This document shows positions 1 through 8,731 of a stretch of 64,000 bases of DNA, in pieces (within the stretch, counting starts at the first letter, position 1; each line of letters opens with the position of its first letter). The stretch is from the NCBI GenBank assembly GCA_013288555.1, contig JABDBQ010000011.1, forward strand, positions 1-64,000, read 5' to 3'. Source of the stretch: Bacteroidota bacterium (GTDB taxonomy: Bacteria; Bacteroidota; Bacteroidia; CAILMK01). Position numbers and translations under genes: made by a program. Below the pieces are notes generated by a model, which saw only the letters and a program-made list of their open reading frames with translations, did no database searches and was not told the DNA's origin.

Positions 1-184
1 GAAGTCCTTTTTCAGGTTTTTCTTCAGACTCGAAAATTCCATAACAGGCATTATCGGTTTTGATACAAAAATAAGCAGAATTGCTGTCTGGCTGACCTGC
101 TCCTTCGAATAAGGAAATGACAGGAAATTTCACCTGATTCAGCTGGTCTTCAATTGGAAATGAGTCGTTAATATTTAATTTCAA
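1..184 (-). CDS. Partial protein of unknown function, cut by window edge
   Basis: An open frame runs on the minus strand off the left end of the window. About 61 codons are visible without a stop. The first usable start is a TTG at 184-182 that overlaps the last codons of the upstream glycosyltransferase, suggesting translational coupling. The visible N-terminus is polar (MKLNINDSFPIEDQLNQ...) with no signal peptide or membrane segment. I do not recognise a family. The frame could be real because it stays open to the edge and abuts a same-strand gene, but the non-ATG start and the truncation keep confidence moderate. Confidence 0.45.
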   Translation of the reverse strand, partial: MKLNINDSFPIEDQLNQVKFPVISLFEGAGQPDSNSAYFCIKTDNACYGIFESEEKPEKGL

Positions 185-1806
185 TAATTGCCAATGGACG
201 CTCCTGTGATCCGGTCTCCAATACCGGCACCAGTTTTTGAGGGTATTGCTTACTAATGATTTTTATATCAGCATTTACCTGTCTTGAAAACCCATCTGCA
301 AACAAATGCGTTATCCCCTGTTTTTTTAGATCAGCCAATACACTATCGGCGCTTTCATCCGCTTTTGGCATAGGGACACGTTCAAATTTGAAACCTCTTG
401 AATAGACAAAAGCCTCACCCGGTTTTCCGGTTGCAATAATGGCATTCGGTTGTACTTTATATTGTATAGAATCGCAAATGGAAACAAAATCAGTGTATTG
501 GTCCGGTACATTGTACGACATATCGCCTTTGAGATAGTGCTTCAGACCTGAGCTGTTTTCTGATATTTTTTTGGAAGTAAGGGGAAACTGGATCAAGATA
601 AAAAGGACTAAAACAATAATTAATACAGGTTTAAATACGGTTTGCTTTGCATCTTTCGCGCGGTACCAAAGTCCACCCAGTAAGGCGATCAGTGCATAGG
701 GAACATAAGGCAAAATAAGTCGCCATTGTTCACTCCAGATGGTTTGGAGAGAAGTGAAACTGGCAAACCAAACACCGATCGCATACAACAAACCAAAAAC
801 CAGGTACCTGTTTTTACGGTAAAGGGTAATGAATATAAAAATCAATGCGGCGGCAAAAATCAGTGTCAGCAACCAGTTCGCTTCATCGGCTGCAGCAACT
901 TTTGTATTATCAGACCTGAATCCCAATACTTTATACACCTGAACCGATACGAAAATGTTGAAATTCTCAAATATTCTTTCAATATATCCGGAAGGAAAAT
1001 CCTCGTTTCCTGCTGAAGGATTGTAAAAATCCTTGAGCATCACCTGGTCGAGCTGGCTGGTGGTCTGGGCATGTAAAACGGTGCGCGTCAGCAATTCATA
1101 AGGCAGTTTAAAAATGACGAAGCTTAATATGGACAAGACAGCATTCATCCATTCTTTGTAAATCAGGAAATAAAGGGCAAAGCAACCCACCGAAACAATG
1201 AGAATATTTTTAGTGATAGATAGAACCAGCAAAAAGAATCCAAACATCAGCCATGATTTCCAGGTATTTTTCAAGGATGGATTTTCACCTAGCAACTTGA
1301 TATGATTGAAGAAAAATATGAAAGCCAATGCCTGCAGGCATAGGGTAAAGGCTTCGGTATAGGTCTGGCTTGCGAAATAGAGGAAATAGGAATTAATTGA
1401 AAGATAAATAAGCGTTGTGAACAAAACCAGGTAAGGCACTTTCCCTTTGAAAGCCATATAAAAAAACAATATCTGGGCAACAATAAAAAATGGAAGAAAA
1501 CAGCTTGAAAATCACAACTTTCATTCCGAATATTTTCATGAGCAATCCAAGCATCACGGGGTATAATGTACCATGATAAGACGGATAATCACCATGACTT
1601 AAAAAGTTTTTGGCCATGAGCACATATTCAGAATCATCTGTTTGAAAACTCATCCGTGCATCGAATAAAAGATAGCACAGCAACGATGTAATGCCAATGG
1701 AAATGAGTAGAAAAATATTCCTGTTTTTCTCTAAAAAGGTTTCGATCTGTTCGAGAATATCTCCTTTCGGAGCCGATGATTTTGTTTGTGTTTCCGGATT
1801 TTTCAT
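168..1806 (-). pseudogene. GT39-type membrane glycosyltransferase, frameshifted
   Basis: Two frames together make one polytopic glycosyltransferase of about 545 residues. The N-terminal part (start ATG at 1806) has a cytoplasmic leader, a first membrane helix and then a loop with DDSEY followed by a YPSYHGTLYP-like stretch, as in the dolichyl-phosphate-mannose mannosyltransferase/ArnT (GT39) superfamily. The C-terminal part, from about 1483 down to 168, holds many hydrophobic helices and a soluble tail. The frames are joined if one base is removed from the A6 run at 1485-1490, which gives the natural reading SIFIVAQILFFYMAFKG. The break is therefore either a real inactivating indel or a homopolymer error. 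Enzymes of this family transfer a sugar from a polyprenyl-phosphate donor on the outer face of the inner membrane; the acceptor here is unknown. Confidence 0.7.
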
Positions 1807-1880
1807 GCCTGGTATTGATATTGGCTCAAAAGTAGAAAAATTCTATGGATTGGGAGATGGTTCTTTGCTTTGATTGACCC

Positions 1881-2426
1881 TCATTCCTTATACCCCGGGT
1901 ATAATCTGAACAAACTGTCCTGCAAATCATCATGCACCGATTTTCTTTTCAGCCACTCGTATCTAAGGTATTTGAGTTCTGATATGGTCCATTGGCTAAA
2001 TGGTTTCGATTTGATAAAAATAACATGTTTGATATGATATTCTTCCATGGCTCCCATGCACATGGTACAGGGCTCGAAAGTGCTGTACATCATCAGTTCT
2101 TCATGGTCCAGGTTACGGAACCCATCCCATCCCAGTTTATTCAGGGCATTAGAAATGGCATTGATCTCTGCATGCCCACCGGCAAGATGATCTCGTCTAA
2201 CCGTATTAAATCCTCTGCCTATAATGGAATCATGATAAACTAGAATAGCACCGACAGGCACATCCAGGCTTGCAATGGCTTTATTACCAAGATTGGCGAG
2301 TTCTTTACGATAGGATGGTTTGATTTCTGATCGAGACTTTATCAGGTACCATTTAGAAGCACAAAGAATGAGTATGATGCATCCGACAGAAGAAATCAAC
2401 GCCCATAAAATGATTCTTTTCTTCAT
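1881..2426 (-). CDS. Membrane-anchored cytidine/deoxycytidylate-deaminase-fold protein
   Basis: The 181-residue protein has the zinc site of the CMP/dCMP and tRNA-adenosine deaminase superfamily: HAE at residues 85-87 (zinc His plus proton-shuttling Glu) and PCTMC at 119-123 (two zinc Cys). Residues 5-28 form a strongly hydrophobic segment after MKKR, so the enzyme looks anchored in, or exported across, the inner membrane. That is unlike the usual cytoplasmic TadA, CDA or guanine deaminases. Substrate is unknown; the spacing resembles the guanine deaminase/TadA branch more than tetrameric CDA (my judgement). It follows the glycosyltransferase on the same strand, but the gap and different character do not prove an operon. 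Confidence 0.75.
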   Translation of the reverse strand: MKKRIILWALISSVGCIILILCASKWYLIKSRSEIKPSYRKELANLGNKAIASLDVPVGAILVYHDSIIGRGFNTVRRDHLAGGHAEINAISNALNKLGWDGFRNLDHEELMMYSTFEPCTMCMGAMEEYHIKHVIFIKSKPFSQWTISELKYLRYEWLKRKSVHDDLQDSLFRLYPGYKE

Positions 2427-2473
2427 AAATATATTTTGTCAAACGCCATTCTCAAATCCTCAAATCCTCAAAA

Positions 2474-2496
2474 CTTGTCCCGACCTCTTCGGGATT
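2474..2496. repeat. Small dispersed hairpin repeat
   Basis: A hairpin with arms TCCCGA and TCGGGA-like bases lies between the deaminase and SAM-hydrolase genes. The same unit, reversed, recurs at about 9004-9026 (arms TCCCGA / TCGGGA around AGAAG). It belongs to the set of short extragenic palindromes scattered through this window. Confidence 0.5.
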
Positions 2497-2509
2497 CCCA
2501 AATAATTCC

Positions 2510-3289
2510 TCACTCAAACTCCACCAATATCAGATGCCCGGTTTTAATGCCCAGCAAACTTGTGCAACTGCCTTTGTTAATGGCAATTTCCAGCAGGCCA
2601 TTTGTACTGAACAAACACACTCTTTCCCCATCCTGAACTTCATTGTAATGGCTGTGGATCTTGTCGAAAAACTCATTACGGTTGTAACTGATTTTGAAAT
2701 TTCTGCCTTTGGCGACTCTTTCAAAACTTGACTTGTCAATATTCACAATGGCATTGCCGATATTGTCGATATAAATCACTGTTCCCCTGATGATAGATTC
2801 CTCAATCAGAGGTCGCATATTGGCCTTGCGCACATAGTCAGGCATTGTCTTACCAAGCTTGCTTAAATTACCTGTTTCTGCCATCAGTAAAGCTGCAGGG
2901 GCAAATATTTTTTTTAGGGGAAAAATCAGGTCTTCGAGTGTGGCGGGTAGTTCCACAACTGCTTCAATATCTTCTTCATCAACTACCAGTGTAATAATTC
3001 CATTGTTATGACATATGAAAAAATGGCCTTTGGCTTTTGCTGCGATAAAACGGGTATCAGATCCGCGGCTGGCATCAATGCTTATAATATGTACCGTGCC
3101 GGGCGGGAAATCCTCAAAACAACCGCGCAAAATAAAAGATGCTTCATCCAGCCTGAAGGGTTTTATTTGATGGGTTATATCCACTATATTTGCATCAGGC
3201 ATCGTCTTCCATATGACACCCTTTGCCGAAGGCACATAGAAATCTTTGTAGCCGAGGTCAGTGGTGAGTGTAATGATAGGTGAAGCCAT
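2510..3289 (-). CDS. SAM hydrolase/adenosyltransferase (DUF62 family)
   Basis: The 259-residue protein matches the S-adenosyl-L-methionine hydroxide adenosyltransferase family, related to chlorinase and fluorinase, which splits SAM to adenosine and methionine using activated water. It opens with TLTTDLGYKDFYV (the family TDxGxxDxYV signature). Asp72, Arg75 and His94 in the DASRG...CHNNG stretch fit the conserved Asp-Arg-His triad, and a C-terminal beta domain follows, ending LVEFE. Length is usual for the family. Start is the ATG at 3289. It is cytoplasmic and stands alone, with a repeat element on its 5' side. Physiological role in bacteria is not well settled; control of SAM level is the usual suggestion. 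Confidence 0.88.
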   Translation of the reverse strand: MASPIITLTTDLGYKDFYVPSAKGVIWKTMPDANIVDITHQIKPFRLDEASFILRGCFEDFPPGTVHIISIDASRGSDTRFIAAKAKGHFFICHNNGIITLVVDEEDIEAVVELPATLEDLIFPLKKIFAPAALLMAETGNLSKLGKTMPDYVRKANMRPLIEESIIRGTVIYIDNIGNAIVNIDKSSFERVAKGRNFKISYNRNEFFDKIHSHYNEVQDGERVCLFSTNGLLEIAINKGSCTSLLGIKTGHLILVEFE

Positions 3290-3331
3290 AGGATTGAAAC
3301 AAAATTATCCTATTTTTATGTTATCCAGTGA

Positions 3332-3470
3332 GAGAACATCTAAAAACATACCTATTATCTTCTCCTTTAGGAGAAGGACTCAGGATGAGGCGATAAAAAC
3401 ATACCGATTTCCTTCTCCTTCGGGAGAAGGCAAGGATGAGGTGATAAAAACAAAATTTTTAGAGGTTCTC
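3332..3470. repeat. 139-bp element with terminal inverted repeats and two internal hairpins
   Basis: The outer ends are 15-base inverted repeats with one mismatch: GAGAACATCTAAAAA at 3332-3346 and TTTTTAGAGGTTCTC at 3456-3470. Inside are two tandem copies, at about 3358-3405 and 3410-3451, of a hairpin unit. Each has TTCTCC / GGAGAAGG arms followed by GGATGAGG(c/t)GATAAAAAC. It fills almost the whole gap between the SAM hydrolase and phoH genes, which are divergent, so it may also carry their promoters. The structure is MITE- or REP-like. Confidence 0.65.
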
Positions 3471-3485
3471 ATAAAATAAACCATT

Positions 3486-4445
3486 TTGAGCGAAGCAAAG
3501 ATTAATCTCGACGATGTACACCCGATAAGTTTTCTCGGGATCAACAATCAAAATTTCAAGTTATTACAACAGGCATTTCCCAAGCTTAAGATCATAGCAA
3601 GGGGCAATGAGATCATTATCAAGGGCGATCCTGAGGAAATAGAACGCTTGAGCGATAAAATAGAACTCATCCTGAAATACCTTAGCCGGTACAATACCAT
3701 TACCGAGGAAAAACTGGTAGACCTCCTGGGCGATATTCCGCCACCGGCCGTGAGTGAGGATGCGGATCAGAAAGACGCGGGATTTTTATTGGTTGGGAAC
3801 GACGGTGCTGTTATCCGTGCCAAAACGCCAAACCAGATTGCACTTGTAGAAGCGGCAAATGTGAATGACCTGATCTTTGCCGTTGGCCCTGCCGGTACAG
3901 GTAAAACCTATACATCTGTTGCTATAGCTGTCAGGGCTTTAAAGCGAAAAGAGATAAAGAGGATCATCATTGCACGTCCGGCAGTGGAAGCAGGGGAGAA
4001 CCTCGGATTTTTGCCTGGTGACCTTAAAGAAAAAATAGATCCTTATCTACGCCCTGTTTATGATGCATTGGACGATATGATCCCGGCTGAGAAACTGAAG
4101 CAGTATTTTGAGCAGCGTACCATTGAAGTGGCACCCCTGGCGTTCATGAGGGGACGTACCCTTAACAATGCCGTGGTGATCCTCGACGAAGCACAGAATG
4201 CCACACATTCGCAGCTTAAAATGTTTTTAACCCGGATGGGGCCGAATGCAAAGTTTATCATCACCGGAGACCTTACCCAGATAGACCTGCCCAAACAAGG
4301 CAGTTCGGGATTGCTGAATGCCATACATATTCTTAAAAACATTCCGGGGATCAGTATTATTGAACTTACCGTACAGGATGTTATACGCCACAGGCTTGTG
4401 AAGAGCATCGTGAATGCCTATGAGCAGTTTAAGCAGATTGATTAG
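3486..4445 (+). CDS. phoH: PhoH-family ATPase
   Basis: The 319-residue protein is a PhoH-like P-loop NTPase. An N-terminal KH-like region (GINNQNFKLLQQAFPKLKI, RGNEI) precedes Walker A GPAGTGKT at 134-141 and Walker B VVILDEAQN near 230. A conserved FIITGDLTQIDLP segment follows. Members are RNA-associated ATPases, often near ybeY in other bacteria; no ybeY is seen here. The start must be TTG at 3486 (or ATT at 3483), because an in-frame TAA lies at 3477-3479 and no ATG occurs before the conserved N-terminus. The downstream gap holds a palindrome at 4460-4484 that could act as a terminator hairpin. Confidence 0.93.
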   Translation: MSEAKINLDDVHPISFLGINNQNFKLLQQAFPKLKIIARGNEIIIKGDPEEIERLSDKIELILKYLSRYNTITEEKLVDLLGDIPPPAVSEDADQKDAGFLLVGNDGAVIRAKTPNQIALVEAANVNDLIFAVGPAGTGKTYTSVAIAVRALKRKEIKRIIIARPAVEAGENLGFLPGDLKEKIDPYLRPVYDALDDMIPAEKLKQYFEQRTIEVAPLAFMRGRTLNNAVVILDEAQNATHSQLKMFLTRMGPNAKFIITGDLTQIDLPKQGSSGLLNAIHILKNIPGISIIELTVQDVIRHRLVKSIVNAYEQFKQID

Positions 4446-4459
4446 TTAAGGTCTGATGT

Positions 4460-4484
4460 GGAGACAAGGCAATGCCTTGTCTCC
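4460..4484. repeat. Perfect palindrome of a dispersed REP-like family
   Basis: Twelve-base arms GGAGACAAGGCA and TGCCTTGTCTCC flank one central A. It sits 15 bases after the phoH stop and 18 bases before the convergent neighbour's stop, so it could form a hairpin in transcripts from either side. Two variants occur at 8091-8113 and 8205-8229. Confidence 0.7.
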
Positions 4485-4501
4485 TGTGGTTAATCGACAT
4501 A

Positions 4502-5377
4502 TTATGTCTTAATTTCCCATACCTTATACCTGCCATTAATATACCGAAGGACAATTTCCTTTATCGCTGATCCTTTGTATATTTTAATAACATAAGACGA
4601 CCCACCGTTTTCATAAAGCCTTAAGTTTTCATCGTAAACAGTTGTATCTTTTGTATTTATATTTTCAAGATTCCGGCTTATTTTTTTTATCAACCTGAAA
4701 ACTCCTGATTTATCGTTTTCAATTTCTGAACCCATATTTCTTTTGAAAAAAATAGCTTTTTTACCTTCATATATTTCTAAATCAGGGGCAACCATGGCGC
4801 TGATTTCTTTATTTGAGGATGATGTGAAAGCTTTAACTATCTTTTTAAAAGAGGGAGTATCTGACCCGAGCTTAAGATCTTTTGAACTCCATGTGTTTTT
4901 TATTTTAATACTGGATAAAACACCTTTTGGATTTATTTCAAATGAATAATTTGAACTGTCGTAATCCAATCGTTTCCCATATTCTCCAATGTCAACTATT
5001 TCGGTAGGTTTGCCAAATAAGGAAATTATATGGGCCTCAGGAACACCGAGTTTGAGATTGTGGAACCCCAGGTCGGTTGCAGTATTAGTTCCTGTAATTT
5101 GAATGGACCAGATTATTCCGGTATCTTCTGCTGCGTATTCAAATACGATATACAATGAAGTATCAGGCTTTATAATAAATGCCTCATAAACATAACCGTC
5201 TTCAAATTTATCGTGCTTGTACGATTTGCCAAATTCATTGGATGCTGTTTCGCGGTACTGCCCTATTTGGAAGCCATAGAGGTCTGTTTCACATTTCTGC
5301 CCATTCGTTTTTGATATTAGTAATAATCCAGAAACAATGACTAACAGCCTGATCTTATTTTTATAGTTTAACTGCAT
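4502..5377 (-). CDS. Secreted protein of unknown function
   Basis: The 291-residue product has a Sec signal peptide: positive MQLNYKNKIR, a hydrophobic LLVIVSGLLLIS core and a likely cleavage after TNGQ near residue 27. A single Cys follows the mature start. The mature part contains LKLGVPEAHIISLFGKPTEI and a second LKLGSDTPSFKKIVKAF. These look like two copies of a short unit in which a bacterial PepSY/SmpA-like 'G-x-s-x-x-x-v-x-x-x-l-G-x-P' turn occurs. I cannot name a family. It is monocistronic and convergent with phoH. Confidence 0.6.
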   Translation of the reverse strand: MQLNYKNKIRLLVIVSGLLLISKTNGQKCETDLYGFQIGQYRETASNEFGKSYKHDKFEDGYVYEAFIIKPDTSLYIVFEYAAEDTGIIWSIQITGTNTATDLGFHNLKLGVPEAHIISLFGKPTEIVDIGEYGKRLDYDSSNYSFEINPKGVLSSIKIKNTWSSKDLKLGSDTPSFKKIVKAFTSSSNKEISAMVAPDLEIYEGKKAIFFKRNMGSEIENDKSGVFRLIKKISRNLENINTKDTTVYDENLRLYENGGSSYVIKIYKGSAIKEIVLRYINGRYKVWEIKT

Positions 5378-5522
5378 AGAGCAAATATAATTAAATCCTC
5401 TTTTTCATGGTCTTCCGCAAATACATCAATTTCGCCTTATTCCATTTTGTTTGAGGCATATTTATTCATTAAACATGATTTTAATCATGTAACAGGAAAT
5501 TGATTTGCTGGAAATTTGTAGA

Positions 5523-7331
5523 ATGGGAAGTAGTATTCATTCATTTCATATACCCGTCATGGGTCTGGCTTTTACAATTGACAGTCCGATAAAAGTAGCC
5601 AGATACGGCATTTCGAGCGTTATTTCTATCATTGATGATGTTTTGATAGAAGACATGCGCAAGTATTACAGCAAAGAATTTGGTTTGGATTATGAGCCGA
5701 TAAAAGAATTTGACGATGATTTCCGTGCGCGGCGTATCACGGCTTATCTCGACCTGGTGCATGATGAAGTAAACCGGCAGTTTGATATTTTAAAAAATGA
5801 GTCACTGGATACTGAAAGTGACCTGACCAAATATCTTGATATGCTGGATGATCGGTCATCCATTAAAATGCTGTATCATAAATACCGGGAAACGAAAAAT
5901 GAAAATGAAAAGCGGATGCTTTCAAAAAGCATTCGTGAAGCCATAAAGCCGGGAAGTATAGATGTCAATGTGATGTCGAAAATTGATCCTCCCGCCCATA
6001 CCAAAAAAGGAGAGCTCCTGCCACCGGAATATTCTGCTGCGGTAGCGGCTTTGCGCGGTTTTGCCAAAAGCAAGCTGAATTCGTCGGTTGTATTGTCGGC
6101 AGGTTTTAATCCCAGGTTGTATGGCTTTTTAGATAAACTGGACGACTTTTTTCCGGATGAAGAGGGTGAAATGAAGAAAAGAGTTATTCTCAAAGTAAGT
6201 GATTTCCGTTCGGCACGCATCCAGGGACAATACCTTGCCAAAAGAGGCATATTTGTTTCCGAGTTCCGCATAGAATCGGGACTGAATTGTGGGGGCCATG
6301 CATTCCCAACCGAAGGATATCTGCTGGGACCGATCTTGCAGGAATTTAAAAGCAACCGCAAACAACTTTCTGTTGAGCTAAGCGATCTATGCGCCAAAGC
6401 ATGGACGGAGAAAGGGCTTAATGTTCATGGTCTTATCCCTGAAGTCCGAGTTACCGTTCAGGGAGGTATTGGCACAGCCAACGAAAATCGTTTTCTTCTG
6501 GATCATTATGAAGTAAACAGCACCGGCTGGGGTACACCATTTTTGTTAGTTCCTGAGGCTACCAACCTTGATGCTGAAACACTTGAAGCTCTTGCGCATG
6601 CGACACCCGATCAGTTGTTCCTGAGCCAGTCATCACCACTTGGTGTGCCGTTCAATAATTTCAGTATGTCGGCAAGTGAATTGCAAAGAAAAGACCGCAT
6701 TGCGCATAACAAACCAGGTAGTCCTTGTCTGAAAAAATTCCTGGTTTCAAATACAGAATTTTCAAAAGACCCGATTTGCACCGCTTCCAAACAGTACATT
6801 CATCATAAGCTCCAGGCACTGGAGGCCGGCAATTTGCCGAAGGAAGAATATGATATACAATATGAGACTGTTACAGCCAAAGAATGTCTTTGTGAAGACC
6901 TCGCTGCACCGGCATATATCAATGGGCATATAAAAACGAGGCTAAAACAATTTACCGCCGTATGTCCCGGGCCCAACCTGCCTTTTTTTACAGGTAAGTT
7001 TACCTTAAAGCAAATGGTAGATCATATCTATGGCCGCATCAACCTGCTTAATAATACCTATAGGCCGAATATGTTTCTCAATGAACTGAAATTATATATC
7101 GATTATATCGCCAAAGAGATCAAGAAGCATTTCAAGGCATTGTCACCCAAGCAGATCAATTTCTTTTCGAGCTTCATTAAAAATCTGCAGGATGGTATAC
7201 AATACTACAAAGAGCTTATCCCTCTAATGAAAATTGAAACGGCAGAATACCTGAAAAGAATGCAGGAAGACCTCGCCAGCCTGGAAGTTAGCTTACTGGA
7301 AATCCGCTTGCCGGAACTGGTATTAGCCTGA
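5523..7331 (+). CDS. Large conserved protein of unknown function, Cys-rich C-terminal half
   Basis: About 602 residues from the ATG at 5523; a TTG 18 bases upstream also keeps the frame but gives an unlikely MLEICR extension. There is no signal peptide. The N-terminus (SFHIPVMGLAFTIDSPIKVARYGISSVISI) recalls the first strand and helix of IMPDH/nitronate-monooxygenase TIM barrels, as do SGLNCGGHAFPTEGY and VTVQGGIGT further on. The C-terminal half has clustered cysteines, including CLKKF, PICTASKQYIHHKL and ECLCEDLAAPAY, that could bind a metal or Fe-S cluster. It looks like a cytoplasmic enzyme, but function is not assignable by eye. The gene stands alone. Confidence 0.75.
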   Translation: MGSSIHSFHIPVMGLAFTIDSPIKVARYGISSVISIIDDVLIEDMRKYYSKEFGLDYEPIKEFDDDFRARRITAYLDLVHDEVNRQFDILKNESLDTESDLTKYLDMLDDRSSIKMLYHKYRETKNENEKRMLSKSIREAIKPGSIDVNVMSKIDPPAHTKKGELLPPEYSAAVAALRGFAKSKLNSSVVLSAGFNPRLYGFLDKLDDFFPDEEGEMKKRVILKVSDFRSARIQGQYLAKRGIFVSEFRIESGLNCGGHAFPTEGYLLGPILQEFKSNRKQLSVELSDLCAKAWTEKGLNVHGLIPEVRVTVQGGIGTANENRFLLDHYEVNSTGWGTPFLLVPEATNLDAETLEALAHATPDQLFLSQSSPLGVPFNNFSMSASELQRKDRIAHNKPGSPCLKKFLVSNTEFSKDPICTASKQYIHHKLQALEAGNLPKEEYDIQYETVTAKECLCEDLAAPAYINGHIKTRLKQFTAVCPGPNLPFFTGKFTLKQMVDHIYGRINLLNNTYRPNMFLNELKLYIDYIAKEIKKHFKALSPKQINFFSSFIKNLQDGIQYYKELIPLMKIETAEYLKRMQEDLASLEVSLLEIRLPELVLA

Positions 7332-7374
7332 CCTGTTATAAAATTTTTTTCTCCTCTTCTATTGCTGAATTGAT

Positions 7375-7401
7375 CCCCACAGGTTAATAAGACCTGCGGG
7401 G
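7375..7401 (+). terminator. GC-rich hairpin after the 602-residue gene
   Basis: Ten-base arms CCCCACAGGT and ACCTGCGGGG (one mismatch) with a 7-base loop lie 44 bases after the upstream stop. No strong T run follows, so it may be a weak terminator or another extragenic palindrome. Confidence 0.4.
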
Positions 7402-7510
7402 ATTCGGTTATATTCCTAACCTTTGCGTTGACAGGATCGTCTCATTGCTAAAGTAAAATTATTCCGAAGCAGGAGCTTTTCAAAAAAACAAAATTCAAAA
7501 ACCCAAACCC

Positions 7511-8071
7511 ATGAAAAGCTTATTTTATGTTGTCCTATTATTCCTGATAAGCATTCTGAGTTCCTGTAAAATCGCGCAAAAGCCTCAGCATATTCAGATT
7601 GATAAGCTTTTTTCAGAGCAGCAATTAAAGAGAGAAAACGATTCTGTATCTCAGAAACAAAAACGGATTCGAGTTAATGATCAATTACAATCCGAATCCG
7701 GGCACGACAGTATTACAAAACAGGACGTTCTCAATAATACATCTAAAAGTGAATCATTGACTCAAATCAAGGCTTTCAAAAACCATATTGAAACGGCTAT
7801 AAATCTTCCGATTAATGAAATTAAAACAATAAGAATTTCAATGCTGAAGCCATCTTCATCGGCAGCTGGTTTTTCAAAAAATGCAAATGTAGAATCAAAT
7901 ATTTATTCAAAACTGGCCACTGTTTTTCTTTTATTGACATTAGCCATGATTGTACTTTTTTTTATTGGCAGTGGAACTTCCCTTGCCCTGGTCGGGGTTG
8001 CAATTTTACTAGGAGGACTATCTTTATTTCTTTGTCTTCTGTTTTTCATTCTGGGATTGGTGATTAAATAG
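7511..8071 (+). CDS. Lipoprotein with two C-terminal membrane helices, unknown function
   Basis: The 186-residue product begins with a lipoprotein signal: MKSLFYVVLLFLISI then lipobox LSSC with Cys19. A polar, Lys/Gln/Ser-rich middle part (residues 20-130) follows. Two adjoining hydrophobic helices (about 135-155 and 160-185) close the chain, and the protein ends almost directly after the second. Lipidated Cys plus a helical hairpin would tether it at both ends. No recognised domain. The start ATG follows an A-rich leader. Confidence 0.6.
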   Translation: MKSLFYVVLLFLISILSSCKIAQKPQHIQIDKLFSEQQLKRENDSVSQKQKRIRVNDQLQSESGHDSITKQDVLNNTSKSESLTQIKAFKNHIETAINLPINEIKTIRISMLKPSSSAAGFSKNANVESNIYSKLATVFLLLTLAMIVLFFIGSGTSLALVGVAILLGGLSLFLCLLFFILGLVIK

Positions 8072-8090
8072 GGAATTTCATTTTTCTGCA

Positions 8091-8229
8091 GAGACAAGTC
8101 ATTGCCTTGTCTCCTGTCTGGATCAAATTATTAATTTGAATACCAGGGAATCAATCAGGCAGTTGTCATATATATATTTATCAATCTAAATGATTTCTCT
8201 CGGGGAGACAAGGCAGTGCCTTTGTCTCT
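8091..8229. repeat. Two more copies of the GAGACAAGGCA palindrome
   Basis: Copy one is at 8091-8113 (GAGACAAGTCA ... TGCCTTGTCTC, one arm mismatch). Copy two is at 8205-8229 (GAGACAAGGCA / TGCCTTTGTCTC, one extra T). They flank about 90 bases of AT-rich DNA just after the lipoprotein gene. With 4460-4484 this makes three copies in the window. Confidence 0.65.
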
Positions 8230-8514
8230 ACAATGCATCTAGTCAGGGCTTCGAGAAACCAGCCACTGTATTGTTCGTTATTTTCTATTTCCTATTCTCA
8301 TTCTCGAATTCCCAAATTCCAAGTTTCAAGTTTCAAATTTGAACTTTCCATCAGAGTCTCACCCGGAACCATGTTGCTGACCCACAAATCAATGTGGACT
8401 CTGATGTTCTACTCACAAGAATTGTGCTTGCATTCGCGTATTCCTCAGAGTCCCCTCGGCGATGGATGGGTTAGGATCATATAAGGGGGAGACATCTGAG
8501 GGAAAGATAAAAAA
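8230..8514. other. Non-coding stretch
   Basis: I see no convincing gene. A short open frame here has no family features. Part of the stretch is low-complexity (repeats of TTCAAGTTTCAAATTTG at about 8325-8345), matching similar runs at 30340-30415 and 41405-41433. Confidence 0.5.
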
Positions 8515-8630
8515 ATGAAACATTTTGAAAAATATTTTCGCTTGTAACATATTGAATATATATAAGTTAAAAAATATTTTTCACGAGCACCCACCCACTT
8601 GGGCAGTTCGCTATATATGTATGTAAAAAC
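8515..8630 (+). repeat. Dispersed element A, copy 1
   Basis: A 115-base unit found three times (also 30461-30588 reversed, and 39173-39274). Shared blocks, in order, are ATTTTCGCTTGTAAC, TATTGA with an AT-rich tract ending ATTTTTC, CACCCACCCACTT and CTATATATGTA. Copies differ by substitutions and small indels, so this is an old family rather than a recent duplication. Confidence 0.65.
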
Positions 8631-8631
8631 A

Positions 8632-8662
8632 GGCGTAAGGGATAAGGCGTAAGGCGTAAGTG
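8632..8662. repeat. GGCGTAAGG short tandem repeat
   Basis: Three close copies of GGCGTAAGG-like units directly follow element A. A nearly identical array is at 37783-37813, and a reversed, looser one at 30620-30655 next to element A copy 2. Confidence 0.6.
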
Positions 8663-8731
8663 GATGGCGCGAGAGAATCATGCTAATCATTTAATCATAT
8701 GAATCAAGGTTCAGACAATTTTCGGGAACAA

